In this document: positions 1 to 6,240 of the stretch, in pieces
How positions within the stretch are numbered: the first letter of the stretch is position 1
Layout of the letters: the number at the start of each line of letters is the position of its first letter
DNA from: Alphaproteobacteria bacterium
GTDB lineage: Bacteria; Pseudomonadota; Alphaproteobacteria; JAJTHO01
Length of the DNA stretch: 9,995 nt
Assembly: GCA_021297975.1 (NCBI GenBank)
Contig: JAJTHO010000178.1
Span: 1-9,995, forward strand
Reading direction: 5' to 3'
Notes under the pieces: model-generated
Seen by the model: only the letters and a program-made list of their open reading frames with translations
The model's database searches: none
Told to the model about the DNA's origin: nothing
Translations under genes and position numbers: made by a program

Positions 1-462
1 GCGGTGCTGGATTATGTTTTCCAGCGGTTTGACTTTTTAAAGCAAATGCGCATGAGCCGGCATGAGCTGCGCGAGGAATATAAGGATACCGAGGGTGATC
101 CGCACATCAAAGGAAAATTAAAGCAACAGCGGGCAGAACGCGCCGGCAAACGCGCCTTAACAAAAGTGCCGGAGGCGAGTGTTATCATCACGAACCCAAC
201 CCACTACGCCATTGCCCTAAAATACGAAAAAGGACAATCCGGCGCGCCCATCGTTTTGGCGAAGGGTGTTGACTTTCTGGCGCAGAAAATCCGTGAGCTG
301 GCGATTGAGCATAAAATTCCTATTGTTGAGAATCCTCCGCTTGCCAGGGCACTGTATGCTGCTTGTGATATTGACGAAGAGGTTCCATTCGAGCATTACA
401 AGGCAGTGGCGGATGTCATATCCTATGTCTTCCGTTTAAAAGGAAAGCTGCGCAGGCCTTAA
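1..462 (+). CDS. flhB: Flagellar export switch protein FlhB, C-terminal part (5' end outside window)
   Basis: FlhB is the membrane component of the flagellar type III export gate. It switches substrate specificity from rod/hook to filament proteins after cleaving itself inside a conserved NPTH motif. NPTH is visible here at nt 193-204 (residues 65-68 of the visible part), preceded by a charged helical linker with the family's EYKDTEGDPHIKGK-type segment (about residues 26-39). The downstream FlhB-CC fold is present, including GAPIVLAKGVD and the ENPPLARALY stretch. The N-terminal four-helix membrane domain lies left of the window. The reading frame is open from base 1, so the GTG at 4 is an internal Val rather than a start. 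The C-terminus ends at a TAA (460-462), and cckA begins 3 nt later, suggesting co-transcription. A non-flagellar homologue (SctU) is possible, but the sequence reads as FlhB. Confidence 0.95.
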   Translation, partial: AVLDYVFQRFDFLKQMRMSRHELREEYKDTEGDPHIKGKLKQQRAERAGKRALTKVPEASVIITNPTHYAIALKYEKGQSGAPIVLAKGVDFLAQKIRELAIEHKIPIVENPPLARALYAACDIDEEVPFEHYKAVADVISYVFRLKGKLRRP

Positions 463-465
463 TGC

Positions 466-2244
466 ATGGATAAACTCGCAACCCTTACGATTCGGCAGAT
501 TTTGTATCTCGCATTGGCAACGCTGTCGGTGTTGCTGGGTATTTTTCTGGTCACGGCGTCTTTCTTTGAGATGATACCCGCATCGGATTTGAGCATTGTC
601 GCGGTTGTGCTGATTCTTTGTCTAGTTTTTCTCTGGATTTTGGGACGGGATGAACTGGTGCGCGGTTCGGCTGGGGCGTTGTTATCCGAACGCCATGCCA
701 AACGCGATGAATCGTATCGCCAGGCGCTGGCGGCGCAGGCGCTCTATGAATATTATTTCAAGGCCGCGCCAATTGGAATTGTTGCGGTGACGAGCGAAGG
801 GCTCATTGAAACCGCTAACCCGATGTTTCGTCAGCTTATCGGCAATCAAGATAACGATATCACCGGCAATGACATCTGGAGCTGTTTTGCGGCAACCGAC
901 CATAAGATTTTAGAGCTGGCCTTTAAAGTGGCGCGTGAACAGGGAAACGCGGATGTTATCGAGCTGCAAGTGCAGAGTTGGACAGATTTTGTTGTTGCGG
1001 TGTATGTTGGCTATGTTGGAACAACCAGTGTCAGCGCCGATAGGTATGTGCTGCACTGTATTGATATTACTGCGCGAAAAAGCTTGGAACAGCAATTCTC
1101 GCAATCGCAAAAAATGCAGGCAGTTGGCCAGCTTGCGGGCGGAGTTGCGCATGATTTCAACAATATTCTTACCGCCATCATAGGTTTTTGTGATTTGCTG
1201 ATGCAGCGGCATTTGCCGGGCGACCCATCGTTTCAAGATATCCAGCAAATCCATCAGAACTCTGACCGCGCCGCGAAACTGGTTGGTCAGTTGCTCGCCT
1301 TTTCACGCCAGCAAAAACTCGTGCCGCAGGTTATTAATATTGCCGAGGCACTCACGAACCTATCGCCACTCTTGACCCGGCTTTTAGGTGAGTATGTCCA
1401 GCTTGTCGTTGATCATTCCCGCGATATCTGGCGGGTAAAGGTTGACCCAACCCAGCTTGATCAAGTTATCATGAATCTTGCGGTGAACGCCCGCGATGCC
1501 ATGACAAAGGGCGGTATTCTTAAAATACGCACCGATAATTTTACACTCAATAGCCCCATGCCGCTGCGCGGGGATAATGTTTTACCGGGGCAATATTTGC
1601 GTGTTCGGGTTACGGATAGCGGTTGCGGGATGCCGCCGGAGGTGGTCTCGCGGATTTTTGAGCCGTTTTACACCACCAAAGGGGTGGGCGCGGGCACGGG
1701 GCTTGGGCTGTCCACTGTTTTTGGTATTATGAAACAAACCGGCGGCCATGTTTTGGTGGATACCGCCGAAGGGGTTGGGACAACGTTTACCCTGCTGATA
1801 CCGCGCTATGATGGCCCAATGGAAGCAAGCCCAGCGGAAAAAATTTCCGGCGCCGTCGCCGTTAATGAGAGCACAACAGCGGGCACAGGCACCATTTTAA
1901 TTGTCGAAGATGAAGACGCGGTGCGGCTGTTTACGGCGCGGGCGCTGCGCAACAAAGGCTATCAGGTTTTAGAGGCGCGGCACGGCGAGGCTGGTTTTGA
2001 TATAATCAAAGCCGGGCAGCATATTGATTTAATGGTAACCGATGTGATGATGCCGGAAATGGACGGGGCGACGCTGATTCGGCTTGCGCGTGACATTCTG
2101 CCGTCGCTGAAGATTATCTGTATGTCGGGCTATGCCGAAGAGAGTATCCGCGAGCGGCTTAATAGCCAGGAGAACATACGTTTCCTTGGTAAGCCGTTTA
2201 CCTTGAAACAGATTACCGCGCTGGTGAAAGAAGTGCTGGGTTAA
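466..2244 (+). CDS. cckA: Hybrid sensor histidine kinase CckA
   Basis: This is a membrane hybrid kinase/phosphatase. In Alphaproteobacteria CckA passes phosphate through ChpT to CtrA and CpdR, controlling the cell cycle and motility. Two membrane helices (about residues 12-34 and 41-59) are followed by a linker and one recognisable PAS domain (about 91-203). HisKA follows (about 214-282), with phospho-acceptor His229 in GGVAHDFNNILTA. The ATPase domain (about 325-447) has the N box (Asn337, Asn341), G1 DSGCGM (384-389) and G2 GTGLGLS (410-416). The receiver (about 475-590) has acidic residues 481-484, phospho-acceptor Asp526, Ser554 and Lys576, so all catalytic residues are present. The QSQKMQAVGQLAGG segment before the His and the VRLFTARALRNKGY segment of the receiver are typical of CckA. 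At 592 residues it is shorter than the Caulobacter protein, apparently because it has one PAS rather than two. The ATG at 466 has only a weak AGG (454-456) as ribosome site. It follows flhB by 3 nt. Confidence 0.93.
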   Translation: MDKLATLTIRQILYLALATLSVLLGIFLVTASFFEMIPASDLSIVAVVLILCLVFLWILGRDELVRGSAGALLSERHAKRDESYRQALAAQALYEYYFKAAPIGIVAVTSEGLIETANPMFRQLIGNQDNDITGNDIWSCFAATDHKILELAFKVAREQGNADVIELQVQSWTDFVVAVYVGYVGTTSVSADRYVLHCIDITARKSLEQQFSQSQKMQAVGQLAGGVAHDFNNILTAIIGFCDLLMQRHLPGDPSFQDIQQIHQNSDRAAKLVGQLLAFSRQQKLVPQVINIAEALTNLSPLLTRLLGEYVQLVVDHSRDIWRVKVDPTQLDQVIMNLAVNARDAMTKGGILKIRTDNFTLNSPMPLRGDNVLPGQYLRVRVTDSGCGMPPEVVSRIFEPFYTTKGVGAGTGLGLSTVFGIMKQTGGHVLVDTAEGVGTTFTLLIPRYDGPMEASPAEKISGAVAVNESTTAGTGTILIVEDEDAVRLFTARALRNKGYQVLEARHGEAGFDIIKAGQHIDLMVTDVMMPEMDGATLIRLARDILPSLKIICMSGYAEESIRERLNSQENIRFLGKPFTLKQITALVKEVLG

Positions 2245-2288
2245 ATCCTTACAGCCCTCACCTTTTTAAAGGACGTCATTCCGAGCAA

Positions 2289-2308
2289 ACAAAACCGTAA
2301 GGTTTTGT
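2289..2308. repeat. Left internal hairpin of the palindromic element
   Basis: ACAAAACC and GGTTTTGT form an 8-bp perfect stem with a GTAA loop. The arms use the same AAAACC/GGTTTT core as the right-hand hairpin. Confidence 0.75.
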
Positions 2309-2354
2309 GCAGTTGAGGAATCTTCTTGTTATTTTAAGGGAGATCCTTCGACTC

Positions 2355-2376
2355 CGCAAAACCTATCGGTTTTGCG
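2355..2376. repeat. Right internal hairpin of the palindromic element
   Basis: CGCAAAACC and GGTTTTGCG form a 9-bp perfect stem with a TATC loop. It is the strongest local hairpin in the cckA-purA gap and is placed to act on convergent transcripts. No long U tract follows directly on either strand, so its role as a true intrinsic terminator is uncertain. Confidence 0.75.
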
Positions 2377-2419
2377 CCGCTCAGGATGACCCTTGTAGAA
2401 ATATGCCCGTTGATAAAGG

Positions 2420-3715
2420 TCAAACCCCAGCAAACGGATCGGCCAGCACAATAGTATCTTCGCGCTTGGGGCTGGTGGAGAGCAGCGCAACGGGCGCCTC
2501 AATCAGCTGTTCCAGCCGCGCGACATAGCGGCGAGCAGCGCCGGGGAGTTTATCAAGCTGCTGGATGCCGTGGGTGTTTTCCTGCCAGCCGTCGAGCCGT
2601 TCATACACCGGGGTGAGCTGTGCGGCTTCGTCGCTGCTGGCGGGATAGTAGTCTATCCGGCCATTCGGGGTGTCATACCCCACGCAGACCATAATATCAT
2701 CGAGACCATCGAGCACATCCAGTTTCGTCAGCGCGACGCCATCAATACCGCCGATGCGCACCGATTGGCGCACCATGATCGCATCAAACCAGCCGCAGCG
2801 GCGCTTGCGCCCTGTCACCGTGCCGAATTCATGGCCGCGCGCGCCAAGGCGTTCGCCGATGGGGTTATCTTGTTCGGTGGGGAAAGGCCCGCTGCCGACG
2901 CGGGTTGTGTAGGCTTTCACAATACCCAGCACATAGCCGGTGGTGCGCGGGGCGACGCCGCTGCCGGTTGCGGCTTGCGCGGCGACGGTGTTGCTGGAGG
3001 TTACAAACGGATACGTGCCGTGATCGACATCCAGCCACATGCCTTGCGCGCCTTCAAACAGAATGCGCTTGCCGGCTTTGCGGGCATGATACAGCGTTTC
3101 AAACACGCGGGCGCGGAAGGGGGTTATTTTCGGGGCAATTTCCAGCAGGCTTTGCAGCATGTCGCCCAGATTAACTTCTTCCGCGCCAAAGCCGCGCAGC
3201 AGGCCATTATGATGCACAACGAGCGGCTCAAGTTTTTCACGCAGCGTCATCGGGTGCGCCAAATCGCACAGCCGCAGAGCGCGGCGAGCGACTTTATCTT
3301 CATAGGCGGGGCCAATGCCGCGCCCGGTGGTGCCGATTTTGCTGCCACCTTTGGCCGCTTCGCGGGCTTTGTCGGATAGGCTGTGCACGGGCAGAATCAG
3401 CGGCGCGTTGTCGGCAATCTTGAGTTCATTCGGGGTGATTTTAACGCCGAGTGCACTGACCGTTTCAATTTCTTTTAAGAGCGCCCACGGGTCAACAACC
3501 ACGCCGTTACCAATGATGGAGAGCTTGCCGCCGCGAACAATACCCGATGGTAGCAGGGAGAGTTTATAGGTTACCCCATCCACAACCAGCGTGTGTCCGG
3601 CGTTGTGTCCGCCTTGGAACCGCACAATAACATCCGCGCCCGCCGACAGCCAATCAACGATTTTGCCTTTGCCTTCATCGCCCCATTGGGCGCCAATTAC
3701 GGTGACGTTGCTCAT
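2420..3715 (-). CDS. purA: Adenylosuccinate synthetase
   Basis: PurA condenses IMP with aspartate, using GTP, to make adenylosuccinate, the committed step to AMP in the cytoplasm. The 431-residue protein is full length for the family. Visible motifs are GDEGKGK (12-18) with catalytic Asp13, GGHNAGHT (35-42) with catalytic His41, GTTGRGIGPAYEDK (128-141), EGAQG (221-225) with the following DVDHGTYPFVTSSNT stretch, TTRVGSGPFPTE (270-281), the aspartate-binding loop near GRKRRCGWF (302-310, Arg303 and Arg305), and the guanine-specificity KLDVLDG (331-337). It is the last gene of the serC-serA-hisZ-purA set. Its ATG overlaps the hisZ TGA as ATGA (3712-3715), which suggests translational coupling. 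An AGGAG lies 10 nt upstream of the ATG. Downstream, the gene faces cckA across the palindromic element. No key residue is missing. Confidence 0.98.
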   Translation of the reverse strand: MSNVTVIGAQWGDEGKGKIVDWLSAGADVIVRFQGGHNAGHTLVVDGVTYKLSLLPSGIVRGGKLSIIGNGVVVDPWALLKEIETVSALGVKITPNELKIADNAPLILPVHSLSDKAREAAKGGSKIGTTGRGIGPAYEDKVARRALRLCDLAHPMTLREKLEPLVVHHNGLLRGFGAEEVNLGDMLQSLLEIAPKITPFRARVFETLYHARKAGKRILFEGAQGMWLDVDHGTYPFVTSSNTVAAQAATGSGVAPRTTGYVLGIVKAYTTRVGSGPFPTEQDNPIGERLGARGHEFGTVTGRKRRCGWFDAIMVRQSVRIGGIDGVALTKLDVLDGLDDIMVCVGYDTPNGRIDYYPASSDEAAQLTPVYERLDGWQENTHGIQQLDKLPGAARRYVARLEQLIEAPVALLSTSPKREDTIVLADPFAGV

Positions 3716-4596
3716 GCGGAGGAGGCTCCTAAATAGGGTAAAAGAGGGTCGAGATAGACGCTGAATCCGGCGGCGTGCTCGTTATTTGTTGCGGTTTGAT
3801 AGACGCCGCCCCGGCCAATTTCGCCGGAAATGGCGGGGTTGAAAATCGTGAAGCACGGGCCGGTTTGGAAGCTGAAACCGTCGAGTTCTAACCAGTCGGT
3901 TGTGAACGTGAGCCCCGGAAGATTAAGGTTTTTAATGACAGCGAGCAGGGCTTTCGTGTCCGTATCGAAAACGCTGGGGATGCTGGATAAATCGGTGTGA
4001 CCAGCAAGCTGTTTGGCTAGCGTTTTAACAGCGGCGGGCAACGCGGAAAAGTCTTTGCGTTTTAACGCGGCCTCTGCGGTCTCTGCATCAAGACGCTTCA
4101 GCTCACCGCGCAGCCAGCCGGGAAAGCAGATATCGACTGTAACGGGCAGACCCCAACGGGCAAAGACGGCGGAAAGCAGGGTTAATACGGCGGGAAGCGC
4201 CTTTGCCGGAGTATCCCCAAAAATCTCGGCGCCGAGCTGTAAGAATTGCCGTTCGGGGCGCAAAGCCGTTCCCGCGCTGCGCAGCACGTCACCCGCATAG
4301 CAGAGCTTAAGCGGACGCGGCGCATCCCGCAGCAGCGTTGCGGCAAGGCGCATCACCTGCGGCGTTATATCAGAGCGCAGCACCATCGGCGCCCGGCTGT
4401 GCGGATCCATCACCATAAAGGCGTTCGCATCGCGGCTGCTATCGGCGAATTCCAACAGCGGCGGAATGGTCAGCGAAAAGCCCGCCGCCGTTGCCGCGTT
4501 TAAAAACGCCGCCCGCGCCGTGTGGCGCTTTTCGGCCAGCTTTCCTGTGACATCTTGCAAACCAACGGGCAAGACCGCATCAGAATTGAAGGACAC
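3712..4596 (-). CDS. hisZ: ATP phosphoribosyltransferase regulatory subunit HisZ (short)
   Basis: HisZ is a catalytically inactive histidyl-tRNA-synthetase paralogue. It binds the short form of HisG to make the active, histidine-inhibited enzyme of the first step of histidine synthesis. Class II synthetase-like motifs are visible: VLPVGLQDV near the start (8-16), VLRSDITPQVMRLAA (72-86), LCYAGDVLR (98-106), RPERQFLQLGAEIFG (113-127), and near the C-terminus FSFQTGPCFTIF (241-252) and GRGGVY (261-266). At 294 residues it is shorter than the usual 320-400; the compact part is the middle, between about residues 150 and 230. The start is GTG at 4594-4596, 17 nt inside serA. No in-frame ATG or GTG lies between the upstream TAA and this codon, and no clear Shine-Dalgarno is seen. 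The purA neighbourhood and the missing synthetase anticodon-binding domain favour HisZ over HisS. Confidence 0.9.
   Translation of the reverse strand: MSFNSDAVLPVGLQDVTGKLAEKRHTARAAFLNAATAAGFSLTIPPLLEFADSSRDANAFMVMDPHSRAPMVLRSDITPQVMRLAATLLRDAPRPLKLCYAGDVLRSAGTALRPERQFLQLGAEIFGDTPAKALPAVLTLLSAVFARWGLPVTVDICFPGWLRGELKRLDAETAEAALKRKDFSALPAAVKTLAKQLAGHTDLSSIPSVFDTDTKALLAVIKNLNLPGLTFTTDWLELDGFSFQTGPCFTIFNPAISGEIGRGGVYQTATNNEHAAGFSVYLDPLLPYLGASSA
3726..3730 (-). promoter_or_regulatory. Ribosome binding site of purA
   Basis: AGGAG on the minus strand lies 10 nt before the purA ATG and inside the 3' end of hisZ, supporting the ATGA-overlap start. It is part of the palindrome AGGAGCCTCCT (3720-3730). 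Confidence 0.6.
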
Positions 4597-6157
4597 GAGC
4601 CAATACTACGTTAGGCAGCGCAGCAATTTTATCCAAGGTTGCCGCAGGGATGGCTTGATCAACATCAATCAGGCAAATGGCGCTTTCTTGCGCCCCGGTG
4701 CGGCCTAGGTTAAAGCTGGCGATATTAATGCCGGCTTCTGCGAGGACGGTGCCGACGCGGCCAATAAAGCCGGGTTTATCGAGGTTGCGCACGAACAGCA
4801 CGGTGCGGCCAAGGCTTGCTTCAATCGGAATGCCTTCAATACGCACAAGACGCGGGGTGACGCCGCCAAAGACCGTGCCTTTAAACTCATGGTCTTTTTG
4901 TTCGGTGCTGATGCTGAGGGTTATCAGATTGGGGTAATCGTTGCTGCGGTCGCGTTTGATTTCGGAAACAGCAATGTTGCGCTCTTTGGCTATCAAGGCG
5001 GCATTCACCGCGTTAATGCTGGCCAGTTGCGGGGCAAGCAGCGCGGTTAGCAGCGTTGCGGTGAGCGGACGGGTGTTTAGCTTTGCCGCATCGCCGCTGT
5101 ATTCAATGGCAACGGACTTCAGGCCGGTTTCGGTAATCTGGCCAGCAAAGCCGCCGAGCATCTGGGCAAGGTCGAGATAAGGCTTTAACTTGCCCGCATC
5201 TTCCTTGCTGACAGACGGCGCGTTCACCGCGTTAACCACCGCGCCGTTGAGCAGAAAATCGCTGATTTGCTCGGCCACTTGCACGGCAACGTTTTCCTGT
5301 GCCTCGGTCGTGGAAGCGCCAAGGTGCGGCGTTGCAACCAACTTATCATTGCCAAAGAGCGCGTGTTCTTTCGCCGGTTCCACCTCAAACACATCAAGCG
5401 CGGCGCCGGCCACCTGCCCGGAATCCAGCGCCGCTTTGAGGTCTGCTTCAACAATCAGGCCGCCGCGCGCGCAGTTAATAATGCGCACGCCTTTTTTGCA
5501 TTTGGCAAAGGCGGCGGCGTTTAAGATGTTGCGGGTTTTGTCATTCAGCGGTGTGTGCAGCGTGATGAAGTCGGCCTGTGCGAGGAGCGCGTCCAGCTCA
5601 ACTTTCTCAACGCCTAAATCTTTTGCCCGCTCAGAGGTTAAAAACGGATCAAAGGCAACAACGCGCATTTTAAGGCCAAGGGCACGATCCGCCACAATCG
5701 CGCCAATGTTGCCGCAGCCGATAATGCCGAGTGTTTTCGCGGTGAGCTCAACGCCCATGAAGCGGTTTTTTTCCCATTTCCCGGCTTGGGTTGAGGAATT
5801 GGCGGCGGGAATTTCCCGTGCCAGTGCAAACATCATGGCGATGGCGTGTTCGGCCGTTGTGATGGAATTGCCGAAGGGGGTGTTCATCACGACAACGCCG
5901 GCGGCAGTTGCGGCGGGGATATCCACGTTATCAACGCCAATTCCGGCGCGGCCAACGACTTTCAGGTTTTTAGCTGCCGCAATAATTTCCGCTGTTACTT
6001 TAGTGTTCGAGCGAATCGCGAGAGCATCATACTCGCCGATGATGGCTTTCAGCTCATCGGGCTTGAGGTCGGTTTTAATATCAACCGTCAGGCCGTTTTT
6101 CTTGAAAATATCCACCGCCTGCGCGCTGAGTTTATCGGAGATGAGGACTTTTGCCAT
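4580..6157 (-). CDS. serA: D-3-phosphoglycerate dehydrogenase, ACT-domain type
   Basis: SerA oxidises 3-phosphoglycerate to 3-phosphohydroxypyruvate with NAD, the first step of serine synthesis. With the ATG at 6155-6157 the protein has 525 residues, normal for the long type. The N-terminal substrate domain includes VVGRAGIGVDNVDI (67-80). The NAD-binding fold has GCGNIG (147-152). The catalytic triad is Arg231 (NCARGG), Glu260 (DVFEVEP) and His278 (TPHLG). An intervening allosteric-substrate-binding domain (about 315-450) is followed by an ACT domain (about 452-525, RTVLFVRNLDKPGFIGRVG), which in relatives senses serine. An in-frame ATG at 6214 would add 19 residues, but those are encoded by repeat-rich spacer and do not resemble the family, so 6157 is preferred. 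The ribosome site is weak (AAGAAAG-like). The 3' end overlaps hisZ by 17 nt. Confidence 0.97.
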   Translation of the reverse strand: MAKVLISDKLSAQAVDIFKKNGLTVDIKTDLKPDELKAIIGEYDALAIRSNTKVTAEIIAAAKNLKVVGRAGIGVDNVDIPAATAAGVVVMNTPFGNSITTAEHAIAMMFALAREIPAANSSTQAGKWEKNRFMGVELTAKTLGIIGCGNIGAIVADRALGLKMRVVAFDPFLTSERAKDLGVEKVELDALLAQADFITLHTPLNDKTRNILNAAAFAKCKKGVRIINCARGGLIVEADLKAALDSGQVAGAALDVFEVEPAKEHALFGNDKLVATPHLGASTTEAQENVAVQVAEQISDFLLNGAVVNAVNAPSVSKEDAGKLKPYLDLAQMLGGFAGQITETGLKSVAIEYSGDAAKLNTRPLTATLLTALLAPQLASINAVNAALIAKERNIAVSEIKRDRSNDYPNLITLSISTEQKDHEFKGTVFGGVTPRLVRIEGIPIEASLGRTVLFVRNLDKPGFIGRVGTVLAEAGINIASFNLGRTGAQESAICLIDVDQAIPAATLDKIAALPNVVLARVLQF

Positions 6158-6203
6158 ATTCAATGAGTCTTTCTTATTAAATAAAGGAGGGGTTAGGGGA
6201 TAG

Positions 6204-6217
6204 GCATGAGGCATGAG
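6204..6217. repeat. Tandem direct repeat GCATGAG x2
   Basis: Two perfect adjacent copies of GCATGAG occur at 6204-6210 and 6211-6217 in the serC-serA spacer. On the coding strand they read CTCATGC twice and create the spurious upstream in-frame ATG for serA. Confidence 0.7.
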
Positions 6218-6221
6218 AAAG

Positions 6222-6235
6222 GCGGCGCGTGCCGC
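6222..6235. repeat. GC-rich small hairpin between serC and serA
   Basis: GCGGC and GCCGC form a 5-bp stem around GCGT on the plus strand. It sits inside the larger inverted repeat just downstream of the serC stop. Confidence 0.5.
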
Positions 6236-6240
6236 ATCCC

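Larger units (their letters stand above)
2275..2390. repeat. Nested palindromic intergenic repeat element with ~50-bp imperfect inverted arms
   Basis: This 116-bp element fills most of the gap between the convergent cckA and purA. The left arm (2275-2323) and the reverse complement of the right arm (2341-2390) align over 49/50 nt with about three-quarters identity and a 1-nt gap, around a 17-nt centre (2324-2340). The outer ends are GTCATTCCGAGC (2275-2286) and GCTCAGGATGAC (2379-2390). The inner ends are GAGGAATCT (2315-2323) and AGATCCTTC (2341-2349). Each arm also holds its own hairpin with the same AAAACC/GGTTTT stem (2289-2308 and 2355-2376). By inference this is a dispersed, non-coding palindromic repeat of the REP/MITE-like kind; similar GTCATTCCGAGC...GAGGAATCT motifs recur between genes in various bacteria, from memory. 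It could also act as a bidirectional terminator. Copy number elsewhere in the genome is unknown here. Confidence 0.8.

Noticed and set aside
2261..2272. CCTTTTTAAAGG as a terminator after cckA
   Set aside because: The stem is only 5 bp, AT-rich, with a 2-nt loop too small for a stable RNA hairpin. The larger palindrome next to it is the better candidate.
2307..2528. 73-codon open frame across the palindromic element and the purA end
   Set aside because: It is formed by repeat sequence and the antisense of purA, with no family resemblance.
2570..3379. 269-codon open frame on the plus strand, opposite purA
   Set aside because: It lies wholly antisense to a complete purA with every conserved motif. 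Its translation is rich in Ala, Gly and His with no recognisable domain, as expected from the complement of GC-rich codons.
5190..6203. 337-codon open frame on the plus strand, opposite serA
   Set aside because: It is antisense to the intact serA NAD-binding and substrate domains, its translation is Ser/Ala-rich without any known motif, and it has no convincing ribosome site.
6158..6214. 19-residue N-terminal extension of SerA from an upstream ATG
   Set aside because: The extra residues come from the CTCATGC tandem repeat and inverted-repeat spacer, while MAKVLISDKL at 6157 is the normal beginning of the family.
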